Source: Bradymonadales bacterium (GTDB lineage Bacteria > Myxococcota_A > Bradymonadia > JAFGEP01). From it: DNA of 56,497 bases. Position 1 is the first letter of the stretch, and each line of letters starts with the position of its first letter. Where the stretch lies: contig JAFGEP010000092.1 in assembly GCA_016931535.1 (NCBI GenBank), positions 1 to 56,497 of the forward strand, in the 5' to 3' direction. The notes beneath the pieces were generated by a model that saw nothing but the letters and a program-made list of their open reading frames with translations, was not told where the DNA came from and searched no databases. Shown one piece after another: positions 9,122 through 17,143 of the stretch. A program made the translations under genes and the position numbers.

Positions 9122-11116
9122 ATGAAGCTGATCAAGGTGGGAGCCGCGGTCCTGAACCAGACCCCCATGGACTGGGATGGCAACACCTCCCGGATCCTGT
9201 CGGCCATCGACCAGGCACGCCAACGGTCGGTCAGCGTGCTTTGCCTTCCCGAGCTGTGCATCTCCGGGTACGGTTGCGAGGACGCCTTCTTCTCGCCCGG
9301 CCTGAGAACCACGGCCTGGCAGGTGCTCGAGGAGATCGTGCCCCACACGGCCGGGATGATCGTCAGCCTGGGGCTGCCGGTATTCCACCAGAACGCCCTG
9401 TTCAATGCCGCTTGCCTGGTGGCCGATGGCCGCATCCTGGGGCTGGTCGCCAAGCAGTTTCTGGCCGGCAGCGGGCTCCACTACGAACCCCGCTGGTTTA
9501 CCCCCTGGCCCGCCGGACGCGCTGCCGAGCTGGTCGCCGGTCCATCCCGCTACCCGTTGGGAGACCTGACCTTCGACTGTGGCGGGATCAAGATCGGCTT
9601 CGAGATCTGCGAGGATGGATGGGTCGCTCAGCGACGCGGCGCCGATCTCGTCTCCGGCGGCATCGACCTGATCCTGAACCCCAGCGCCAGCCACTTCGCC
9701 TTCGGCAAACAGGAGGTGCGGCGAAGACTGGTCCTGGAGGGCTCGCGCGCCTTCTGCGTCACCTACCTCTACAGCAACCTGCTCGGCAATGAGGCGGGGC
9801 GCGTCATCTACGACGGCGGCCCCCTGATCGCTTCGGCCGGTCGCCTGGTCGCCTGCGGGCCCCGCTTCTCCTTCCAGGACCATCTGCTCACCGAAGCGGT
9901 GGTCGACGTGGACCTCACCCGCAACAGCCAGGCCCAGGCCAGTGGCCGGTCCGCCGCAGAGCAGACGGCACGGTCGCGCTGTGTCGAGGCCGACTTCCAC
10001 TTTCCTTCCGTGGCTCCCCAACCCGTCAAGAACCACCTGGCCAGCTGGGAGCAGGGACCCTTCCTCAAAGAGGAGGAGTTCACCCGAGCCATCGCGCTGG
10101 GCCTGTTCGACTACCTTCGCAAGAGCCAGTCCAACGGATTCGTCGTCTCCCTGAGCGGGGGCGCAGACTCCTCGGCGACCGCCTGCCTGGTCGCCCTGAT
10201 GGCGCAGCTGGCCTCCGACGAGCTGGGCCTGGACGGCCTGAAGAAAAAGCTGGCCTATATCGATGGCTTGAAGCCCCAGCAGACCACCCACCAGGTAGTG
10301 CACCAACTGCTCACCTGTGCCTACCAGTCCACCCAGAACAGCTCCAGCACCACCCTGAATGCCGCCCGCCAGGTGGCCGAAGCCATCGGAGCCAGGTTCT
10401 TGCTCCTGGACGTCGACGGTCTGGTGACCGACTACATCCGCTTGATCGCCGGGGCTATCGGACGAGAGCTCACCTGGGAGCAGGACGACGTCGCCCTGCA
10501 GAACATCCAGGCCCGCGCCCGGGCTCCCGGTGTCTGGCTTCTGGCCAACCTCTGGGGGGCATTGCTGTTGACCACCAGCAACCGCTCCGAGGCGGCCGTC
10601 GGCTACGCCACCATGGATGGCGACACCTGCGGCGGGTTGGCTCCCATCGGCGGCATCGACAAGGACTACCTCCGGCGCTGGCTTCGCTGGCTGGAGACCG
10701 ACGGACCGAGCGGGCTGGGTCCCATACCGGCCCTGGCGGCCGTAAACCAACAGGCCCCCACCGCCGAGCTGCGCCCCCCCTCCCGACAGCAGACCGACGA
10801 GGGGGATCTGATGCCCTACGACCTGCTCAACTCCATCGAGCAGGCCTTCATCCGCGACAGGATGAGCCCTACCGAGGTGCTCCAGCTCATGGCCGTCCAC
10901 TATCCCCAGTATGGGCGCGAGCAGCTGGCCTTGTGGGTAGCCCGATTCTTCTCCCTGTGGTGCCGCAACCAGTGGAAGCGGGAACGCTACGCCCCCTCCT
11001 TCCACGTCGATGACGAGAGCCTCGATCCCAAGACCTGGTGCCGCTTTCCCATACTCTCCGGCGGCTTTCGCCGGGAGATCGACCAGATGAAGACCTCCTC
11101 GCCTGGTGACCGTTGA
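9122..11116 (+). CDS. nadE: Glutamine-dependent NAD+ synthetase
   Basis: The 664-residue, two-domain enzyme amidates nicotinate adenine dinucleotide to NAD+. The N-terminal nitrilase-type glutaminase domain (about 1-290) has the Glu in LPELCISGYG, the Lys in AKQFLAGSG and the nucleophile Cys in FEICEDGW. The C-terminal synthetase domain has the ATP loop SLSGGADSS, TTSNRSEAAVGYATMDGD and the end motif SGGFRREIDQM. The frame extends 46 codons upstream of 9122, but that part overlaps pncB in another frame; the ATG at 9122 has CAGGAG just before it and matches the family N-terminus. It is probably co-transcribed with pncB. Confidence 0.95.
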   Translation: MKLIKVGAAVLNQTPMDWDGNTSRILSAIDQARQRSVSVLCLPELCISGYGCEDAFFSPGLRTTAWQVLEEIVPHTAGMIVSLGLPVFHQNALFNAACLVADGRILGLVAKQFLAGSGLHYEPRWFTPWPAGRAAELVAGPSRYPLGDLTFDCGGIKIGFEICEDGWVAQRRGADLVSGGIDLILNPSASHFAFGKQEVRRRLVLEGSRAFCVTYLYSNLLGNEAGRVIYDGGPLIASAGRLVACGPRFSFQDHLLTEAVVDVDLTRNSQAQASGRSAAEQTARSRCVEADFHFPSVAPQPVKNHLASWEQGPFLKEEEFTRAIALGLFDYLRKSQSNGFVVSLSGGADSSATACLVALMAQLASDELGLDGLKKKLAYIDGLKPQQTTHQVVHQLLTCAYQSTQNSSSTTLNAARQVAEAIGARFLLLDVDGLVTDYIRLIAGAIGRELTWEQDDVALQNIQARARAPGVWLLANLWGALLLTTSNRSEAAVGYATMDGDTCGGLAPIGGIDKDYLRRWLRWLETDGPSGLGPIPALAAVNQQAPTAELRPPSRQQTDEGDLMPYDLLNSIEQAFIRDRMSPTEVLQLMAVHYPQYGREQLALWVARFFSLWCRNQWKRERYAPSFHVDDESLDPKTWCRFPILSGGFRREIDQMKTSSPGDR

Positions 11117-11233
11117 CAGCCGGTGGCTGATCCCCGATAGGTGACCGCTAACCACTGTGGGCAGACTTCCAGGAGTGACGAACCATCCAATGTGCGCCGA
11201 TCCCGGTCGCAGGCCGGTAGTTGGGAGTGGAGG

Positions 11234-13153
11234 ATGACCGAGCAAGCCAAGCCGTTTGAGCCCTACGTTCCAGCTCACAAGAGCATCGCCGAGATCACCG
11301 TCCGGGCGGTGGTGCTGGGTTCCATTCTGAGCGTCGTGATGGGTCTGGCCAATACCTACCTGGGGCTGTACGCCGGCATGACGGTGAGCGCCTCGATACC
11401 GGCCGCGGTCATCAGCATGGCCATCCTGCGGGGGATCATGCGCCGGGGGACCATCCTGGAAAACAACATGGTCCAGACCATGGCCTCCACCGGCGAGAGC
11501 ATGGCTGCCGGCGCCATCTTCACCATCCCGGCTCTGCTCCTGGTGGGGGCCTGGCAGAAGTTCGAGTTCTGGCCCACCACCCTCATCGTCCTTCTGGGCA
11601 GCCTGCTGGGGATCGTCTTCATGGTCCCCATGCGGCGCGCACTGGTGGTGGGACGCAAGGACCTGGCCTACCCCGAGGGCGTCGCCTGCGCCGAGGTGCT
11701 GATCGTGGGCGAGGAGGGCGGCACCGGCATCAAGCCGATATTGGCCGGGCTGGGGCTGGGCGGTGTCTTCAAGTTCATGGTGACCGGCCTGCAGTGGATC
11801 GCCGGAACCGTGGAGGGGGCGGTGGCCTGGGGCCGCTCCGTCTTCTTCTTGGGCGCCGACATGAGCCCGGCGCTTCTGGCCGTGGGTTACATCGTCAACG
11901 TCGAGGTGGCGGTGCTGATCAGCATCGGCGGCGCCATCGGCTGGCTGGTGGCCATGCCGATCATGGGCGGCTACGAGGCCGGCCCGGCCCTCGACGTGGC
12001 CTGGGAGATCTGGTCGTCCAAGGTGCGCTACCTGGGGGTGGGCGCCATGGCGGTGGGCGGCGTCTACTCCATCATCAACGTGCGCAAGGGGATCGTCGAC
12101 AGCATCAAGGCGCTGCGGGGTGTCAAGGGTCAGGGGAAAGACGGCGCCGAGCAGCGGCCCCGGACCGAACGGGACATGTCTCTGGGCTGGCTGCTGGGTA
12201 TCTTCCTCGCCACCACCTTCGCCACCTTCCTGTTCTACGACCTGTTCATCGACAACCTGCCGATCGCCGGGTTGACCACCATCATCATGGTCATCACCTC
12301 CTTTGTCTTCGTGGCGGTGGCCACCTACATCGTGGGATTGGTGGGCTCCTCCAACTCCCCCGTCTCCGGCATGACCATCTGCGCCCTGCTGATCACCGGC
12401 GGGGTCCTGCTGGCCTTCGGCATCCGGGGCGATTCGGCCATCCTGGCCACCCTGGGCATCGCCGGCGTGGTCTGCTGTGCCACCTGCACCTCGGGAGACA
12501 TCGCCCAGGACCTGAAGACCGGCTCGCTGGTCGGCGCCACCCCCTACAAGCAGCAATGGCTGGAGGTGTTGGCGGCCGTCGTGGCCTGCGCCTTCTTCGC
12601 CCCCATCATGAGCCTGCTCCACAACGCCTACGGCATCGGCACCGGCGAGCCCGGGTCTCTCCGGGCACCACAGGCCCAGCTCTTCGCCACCCTGGTGAAC
12701 GGCCTGTTCGGCGACGGCAACATCCCCTGGAACCTGGTCGGCATCGGGGCCGGGCTCGGCATCGGGCTGATCATCTTGAACTACATCCTGCAGGCAGCCA
12801 AGGTGCGATTCCAGGCCCACGTCATGCCGGTCGCGGTGGGGATGTACCTGCCCTTGTCCCTGGACATCCCCATCCTGATCGGCGGCCTGCTGCGCTACTT
12901 CATGGGCCGCGCCCAGAAGGCCAAGCCCACCTCCGATGCCCGCGATCCCGGCGTGCTCTTCGGCGCCGGCCTCATCGCCGGAGAGGCGCTCATCGGCACC
13001 CTCCTGGCCATCCCGATCGTCCTGGGGGTGACCCTGCCCCTGCGCATCCCCACCTGGATCTGGTCCATCCTGCTGTTCGCCGCCGTGGTCTACCTGTATG
13101 TGATCGTCTCCAGGCGGCGCAACGGCAATGCCAACGGCAACAACGCCGGGTAG
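11234..13153 (+). CDS. OPT-family oligopeptide/metal-chelate transporter
   Basis: The 639-residue inner-membrane protein has about 14-16 hydrophobic segments. The N-terminal signature is visible: a helix with NTYLGLYAGMTVSASIPAA followed by ILENNMVQTMASTGESMAAG, typical of bacterial OPT transporters. A GVCCATCTSGDIAQDLKTG-like segment follows mid-protein (it reads GVVCCATCTSGDIAQDLKTG). OPT proteins move peptides or metal chelates with protons; the cargo is unknown. The ATG at 11234 is preceded by GGGAGTGGAGG; an upstream ATG at 11141 would add 31 residues that look non-coding. It lies 117 nt after nadE on the same strand. A functional link to NAD synthesis is not evident. Confidence 0.9.
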   Translation: MTEQAKPFEPYVPAHKSIAEITVRAVVLGSILSVVMGLANTYLGLYAGMTVSASIPAAVISMAILRGIMRRGTILENNMVQTMASTGESMAAGAIFTIPALLLVGAWQKFEFWPTTLIVLLGSLLGIVFMVPMRRALVVGRKDLAYPEGVACAEVLIVGEEGGTGIKPILAGLGLGGVFKFMVTGLQWIAGTVEGAVAWGRSVFFLGADMSPALLAVGYIVNVEVAVLISIGGAIGWLVAMPIMGGYEAGPALDVAWEIWSSKVRYLGVGAMAVGGVYSIINVRKGIVDSIKALRGVKGQGKDGAEQRPRTERDMSLGWLLGIFLATTFATFLFYDLFIDNLPIAGLTTIIMVITSFVFVAVATYIVGLVGSSNSPVSGMTICALLITGGVLLAFGIRGDSAILATLGIAGVVCCATCTSGDIAQDLKTGSLVGATPYKQQWLEVLAAVVACAFFAPIMSLLHNAYGIGTGEPGSLRAPQAQLFATLVNGLFGDGNIPWNLVGIGAGLGIGLIILNYILQAAKVRFQAHVMPVAVGMYLPLSLDIPILIGGLLRYFMGRAQKAKPTSDARDPGVLFGAGLIAGEALIGTLLAIPIVLGVTLPLRIPTWIWSILLFAAVVYLYVIVSRRRNGNANGNNAG

Positions 13154-13160
13154 CAGCGCC

Positions 13161-13595
13161 TCAACCCGAGATACCCATGGCCAGCTTGAACCCCTCCAGC
13201 CTGGCCGCTTGCGCCAGACGGCGATCGAGACACACCAGTTCCAGGGTAGAGGGATCGTTCTCCGATGCGGCGATGGCCGCTGCCAGCTGCAACGCATCGG
13301 CGGCTGCCAGCGGATGGGTCCGCAGCAACCGGATAGCAACATCCCTCACCGTGGAAACCGGTTGGACCTCATGCCAGGCACCAACCAGCTTGCCGAGGCG
13401 CTCCAGCGCCCGATCGATCAAGGGAGCGGACGATGGATCGACCCGCTCCACCCGTGAAAGGGCCGAATGAACCTCGACCGGTGTACCCCACCAGACCACC
13501 ATCCCCCCACCGCTCTCCAATAACTTCATGACCTGAGTGGTCGTTTCCTCCTCGACCAGCAGGGGGACGATCGCCGAGCTGTCCCAGAACCTCAT
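13161..13595 (-). CDS. PIN-domain toxin paired with a Phd antitoxin
   Basis: A 144-residue PIN-domain ribonuclease. The first acidic residue is in MRFWDSSAIVPLL, a Glu is in VEVHSAL, an Asp in LAAADALQLAA and another in CLDRRLA. Its start overlaps the antitoxin stop as ATGA. It differs in sequence from the PIN toxin at 5.6 kb and uses a Phd-type rather than an AbrB-type antitoxin. It ends 7 nt from the OPT transporter stop, converging on it. Confidence 0.87.
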   Translation of the reverse strand: MRFWDSSAIVPLLVEEETTTQVMKLLESGGGMVVWWGTPVEVHSALSRVERVDPSSAPLIDRALERLGKLVGAWHEVQPVSTVRDVAIRLLRTHPLAAADALQLAAAIAASENDPSTLELVCLDRRLAQAARLEGFKLAMGISG

Positions 13596-13894
13596 CGACC
13601 TTCCTCCCTCTCCTCCAACAACGCCTGGAGTACGCTACCCCCCCCTGTCAACCTGGGCGGCGGTGGTAACGGAAGGAGACGGTCTATCTTGTGCTCGGCA
13701 CGCTTCAGAACCCCCGACCGCTCGAGCCGCTCGATCCGTCCCGGTGCCGACAGCCCTTCTTCCCAACCTGCAGCGGGTACAAGCCGTGCCACCGGCCGTC
13801 CCCGATCGAGGATGAGAATGATCTCGCCCTGGCGCACCTCGTCGAGCAAGGCGCTGAGCTGGTTCTTTGTTTGGGTTATTGTGGCTGTTTTCAT
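13592..13894 (-). CDS. Phd/YefM-family antitoxin
   Basis: The 100-residue protein has an N-terminal Phd/YefM fold: TITQTKNQLSALLDEVRQGE, then IILDRGRPVARLV-type strands (here IILILDRGRPVARLVP). The tail from about residue 45 is Arg/Leu/Pro rich and probably wraps the PIN toxin. The two genes overlap by 4 nt. No ribosome site precedes the ATG: the start codon abuts a palindrome that contains a perfect TATAAT, which suggests a leaderless, autorepressed mRNA. Confidence 0.88.
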   Translation of the reverse strand: MKTATITQTKNQLSALLDEVRQGEIILILDRGRPVARLVPAAGWEEGLSAPGRIERLERSGVLKRAEHKIDRLLPLPPPPRLTGGGSVLQALLEEREEGR

Positions 13895-13928
13895 AAGGCT
13901 ATTATAGCCTTTTCTTTGGAGGGGTCAA
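13895..13928 (-). promoter_or_regulatory. Promoter with operator embedded in -10, leaderless
   Basis: Read on the minus strand: TTGACC (13928-13923), 16 nt, TATAAT (13906-13901), then only 6 nt to the ATG at 13894. The -10 lies inside the inverted repeat AAGGCTA-TTA-TAGCCTT (13895-13911, plus-strand reading), which ends at the start codon. Transcription would start at about the A of the ATG. Antitoxin binding to the palindrome would block the -10. Confidence 0.65.
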
Positions 13929-13942
13929 TTCGATCTGCCGCC

Positions 13943-15340
13943 TCAGGGGGTCGCGTACAGCAGCTCGGCGGCCCCCGCCAACAGGATGGCGACCCGTTCT
14001 GTGACCGGCGATCGCTGGTAGTCGTTGAAGCTGGCGCTCATCACAAACCAGCGGCCGTCATCCCGGCGCAACAACCAGCTCATGTTGAGGACGCCCGGCT
14101 CGGAGCCGCCCTTGTAGCCGATGTAGGGCCAGTGATCGGTATTGAATTGGACTCCCGGGTTGATGGATAGAATGTCGAGCACCGCCTGTCCCGTCTCGCT
14201 CGCTCCCACCGATCGCAGGGCGGCCATCACCCGGCAGAGGTCCTCGGCGGTGGCGAACCACTCCAGCTCGTCGATCCGGAAGGGGAGGGTCCAGAAGGCG
14301 GAGGTGAGGTAGGCCGGGGTGAGATCGGCAACGGCGACCTCTTCGTCCAGGTACCCCAGCTGCTCTTCATCCGGCATGGCCAGGTAGCGGTCGAGGGTCT
14401 CCCGGTCGGTCAGCAGCTTGAGGATGAACATCTCGCGGGTGGTGATGAAGGGGATGTTGGCTTCGGGCGCGCTGTGACCGGTATCCACCATCGCCTGCTG
14501 GACCGCGTCTCGTCCCACTCGATGGAGGAGGTGATCGGTGGCGGTGTTGTCGCTGATGGAGATCATCAGCTCGGCGTACCGCCGGATCGGAAACTCGCTG
14601 CCGATCTCTTCCGACTGCATCTGTCCAGAGGGAAGGCTGCGCCACTCGGCGCGGAGGGCCAGCGGCTCCTCCCAGGTCAGCTCTCCTGCGGCGACCTGCC
14701 GGGCCAGCGCGAGCAGGATGTACAGCTTGAAGGCCGAGCCGATGGCCAACAGGCGATCGGGATCGGTGGCGTAAATGGGGACGAACCCCTCCTCCACCAG
14801 CTCGGCGGCAAGGAAGGAGACCTGGGAGGTCTCCTGGCGCAAGGCCTGGTCGAGCTCCGGCCAGCTTTCCGGCGGCGTCACGCCCAGCTCGAGCTCGATG
14901 GCCCGCCGGATATGGAGGCCGGACAGGCGGTACGGCTCCTGCTCCTCGGTCGCGAGCCGCAGCCGGATGAGATGGTCGTTGTCGCTGCGCAGGATGGCGA
15001 CCAGGTGGTAGTCGGACGCCTGCTCTTCGAAATGATCCAGCTCGAGGCCGGGGTTGCTGGCCGAGACGACAGAGACGATCTCCAGGATCTGTGCCGGGGG
15101 AACCGCCTCGGCGAACTGGTCGGTCATGTGGGTCGCCACCTCCTGCTCGGTGACGCCCTGGCCCTGGCGATCCAGGAGATCCAACATCCAGGCGAGCTGC
15201 TGTTGCGCCGGGGTTTCGCCGCTAGCGGTCTCCTCGACCACAGCAGGCGGTGTGGTCTCTTCGACCCGCTCTGCCGATGGACCGGCGCAGAAACAGGTCA
15301 GAGCCAGCAGTAACGGGATGAAAGGGCTGTTTCTCACCAT
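13943..15340 (-). CDS. Exported class A beta-lactamase-fold hydrolase, ORF12-like
   Basis: The 465-residue protein has a signal peptide (PFIPLLLALTCFC; possible but atypical lipobox ALTC). An N-terminal helical domain (about 45-165) resembles the one preceding the hydrolase domain in Streptomyces ORF12-type proteins. The beta-lactamase-fold domain follows with the SxxK nucleophile motif in IGSAFKLY, SDN in ISISDNTATDHL, and KGG (YKGGSEPG) in place of KTG. It therefore keeps the serine-hydrolase core, but substrate could be a beta-lactam, an ester or a peptide. The ATG at 15340 follows GAGGTGAT; a GTG 3 codons upstream is less likely. It lies 116 nt downstream of the serpin gene on the same strand. 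Confidence 0.8.
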   Translation of the reverse strand: MVRNSPFIPLLLALTCFCAGPSAERVEETTPPAVVEETASGETPAQQQLAWMLDLLDRQGQGVTEQEVATHMTDQFAEAVPPAQILEIVSVVSASNPGLELDHFEEQASDYHLVAILRSDNDHLIRLRLATEEQEPYRLSGLHIRRAIELELGVTPPESWPELDQALRQETSQVSFLAAELVEEGFVPIYATDPDRLLAIGSAFKLYILLALARQVAAGELTWEEPLALRAEWRSLPSGQMQSEEIGSEFPIRRYAELMISISDNTATDHLLHRVGRDAVQQAMVDTGHSAPEANIPFITTREMFILKLLTDRETLDRYLAMPDEEQLGYLDEEVAVADLTPAYLTSAFWTLPFRIDELEWFATAEDLCRVMAALRSVGASETGQAVLDILSINPGVQFNTDHWPYIGYKGGSEPGVLNMSWLLRRDDGRWFVMSASFNDYQRSPVTERVAILLAGAAELLYATP

Positions 15341-15426
15341 GTGGATCACCTCGGAACCTCCGTGTGGGTGTGAGATCCCGGATTATCCCGATGCGGCATC
15401 GGTGTGACAAGGGGGGTGGATCGCCT

Positions 15427-15453
15427 CGATCCGCCGCCTGAGGTGGCGGATCG
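15427..15453 (-). terminator. Hairpin after the serpin gene
   Basis: CGATCCGCC (15427-15435) pairs with GGCGGATCG (15445-15453), extendable through a GT wobble to about 12 bp with a TGA loop. It sits 4 nt past the serpin stop. No T-run follows on the minus strand, so it may be a weak terminator or an mRNA-stabilising hairpin. Confidence 0.45.
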
Positions 15454-15456
15454 GTG

Positions 15457-17022
15457 TCAGTGGGTCGGATCGAGCACGCGACCCAAAAACAGGATGGTGC
15501 CGGTCGGGTTGTCGCGGATGAAGAACAGGAAGGGCCGGTCGACCCTCACCTCGAGCGGCGGACTGATGGCAGCGCTGCGCAGGGACATGACCACGGCGGT
15601 GGCAGCGGCGGCCTCGGTGCCGGACTCGTCGACCGAGACGAACGCCTTGTGGATCACGTCGCTGATGTACAGGTCGCGTTCACCGGTCATGCCGGAGAAG
15701 TCGGCCAGGTCGATGCTCATGGCATCGGGCATCCCCATCTGGGCCAAGGTCTGGGTGAGGTTGAACTCGGCCTCGGTGCGGAATCGGGGCAGGTAGAGCC
15801 GGATCCGTTCGATGCCCATCGACTCGATCATGCCGGAGACCACCTGGTCGTTCAATCCAGCCTCGACCTCCTGGAAGCGGCCCTCGTCGGGCAGCACGAT
15901 GAACATGGCCACCTGCTCGCCCACGTAGGGGAGCACCACCACCTGGCAGTTGGGGCCGCGCACGTACCCCAGCCGTTCGGTCTCGACCATGGTGGGGACC
16001 ATGGCCTGGGTGCCGTCCAGCAGGTGGAAGGGAGCCTCCTCGGTGGCCGATTCCTGGAACTGGTGGGCCCAGTTGGCCTTGAAGTAGACGGCGTTGGTGA
16101 GGACCAGGCGGGTCAGAGTCTGGAGGATGCCCGGTGCCAGCAGGTCGACGATGCGGTCGTGGGTCTGCTCGGCGACCCAGCTGTTGATGGTGAGCCGGGC
16201 CTGCTCGGTGTTTCCGGCGAAGTCGACGAGCTGCAGGCCGGCCCCGTAGTTGACGGCCAGGGTGTCGAGGAACTCGGGGAGGAAGCGGTAGCCGACCTGA
16301 CCCCACAGGGCGTTGGCCAGGTTGAGCTGGAACGGTTGGGCCTCGCCCGTGGTGTCCCGGGCCACGGCGCGGCTGGCCAGCTCGATGTCGAGGGCGTTGG
16401 CGACGTTGTGGAGCTGGTCCTGGGGCAACGGCAGGTGGAGTGTGCTGGCCATCTGGCTTTCCGTCTGGCCTTGGGCGCCGGCGTAGGTCATGGTGAGGGC
16501 GACCGAGATGCTGTAGGGGGAGAAGAACAGGTTGCCGTCGCCTCCACGCAGAGCCTGGTAGAGATCGAAGGCGAAGGTGCGGTTTCCCGCGGCCACCTGT
16601 CCGAACTGATCCGGGGTGGCCTCGGGATCCCAGTTACGGGTGGCCTCGGAGGTCGCCGTGGTGGAGGGTGGTGCGGTGTCGGGTGCTGTCACTTCTTGAG
16701 TCTCCTGTGGTTGGGGCACCCCTTCACCCTGGGGTGTCTCGATCTCCGGTGCTTGCTGATCGGTGGATGTCTCCTCCTGCCCTGTCGTGGTCGGCGCCGG
16801 CTGGACGGTCTCCTCCTGGGCGGTGGGCTCGACGGGATCGGCCTGGGCCTGGACGCCCGTGGCCGGACCGGTCTGCTCGATCGCTGTCGGAGTTGCGCTC
16901 TGCGTGTCGATGGCGGCCTCGACGCCTTGGGCGCTCTCGGGCCTGCAGGTCAGGAGCAAGGAGGCGGAAAGAGCTGCGGTGATGGCCAGTATTCTGGCCG
17001 TTGTCCTGGTTCTGTTGCTCAT
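15457..17022 (-). CDS. Exported serpin (serine protease inhibitor)
   Basis: The 521-residue protein starts with a signal peptide ending LLLTC (possible lipoprotein). A Thr/Pro/Gln/Glu-rich linker of about 110 residues follows, then a full serpin domain (about 150-521) with NRTFAFDLYQAL, FFSPYSISVALTMTYAGA, LTNAVYFKANWAHQF and the closing RPFLFFIRDNPTGTILFLGRV. The hinge is inhibitory in type (GTEAAAAT; small residues at P12-P9). Counting from the P15 Gly places P1 at Arg and P1' at Ser (VVMSLRSAA), predicting inhibition of trypsin-like proteases. The ATG at 17022 is chosen because the signal peptide starts there; an upstream start would add 17 residues. The likely role is protection of the envelope from host, prey or competitor proteases (inference). 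Confidence 0.92.
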   Translation of the reverse strand: MSNRTRTTARILAITAALSASLLLTCRPESAQGVEAAIDTQSATPTAIEQTGPATGVQAQADPVEPTAQEETVQPAPTTTGQEETSTDQQAPEIETPQGEGVPQPQETQEVTAPDTAPPSTTATSEATRNWDPEATPDQFGQVAAGNRTFAFDLYQALRGGDGNLFFSPYSISVALTMTYAGAQGQTESQMASTLHLPLPQDQLHNVANALDIELASRAVARDTTGEAQPFQLNLANALWGQVGYRFLPEFLDTLAVNYGAGLQLVDFAGNTEQARLTINSWVAEQTHDRIVDLLAPGILQTLTRLVLTNAVYFKANWAHQFQESATEEAPFHLLDGTQAMVPTMVETERLGYVRGPNCQVVVLPYVGEQVAMFIVLPDEGRFQEVEAGLNDQVVSGMIESMGIERIRLYLPRFRTEAEFNLTQTLAQMGMPDAMSIDLADFSGMTGERDLYISDVIHKAFVSVDESGTEAAAATAVVMSLRSAAISPPLEVRVDRPFLFFIRDNPTGTILFLGRVLDPTH

Positions 17023-17143
17023 GGTGGACCCTCTTGTCTGTTTTGGGTGCTGTCGGGTGCCGCAAGCGGTCACCCACGAAGTCTATAACGAAGCCCAGGC
17101 GGATGGGGTTCTTTTTGTGCACCTCCGATGCTGCCGGCTGCCG

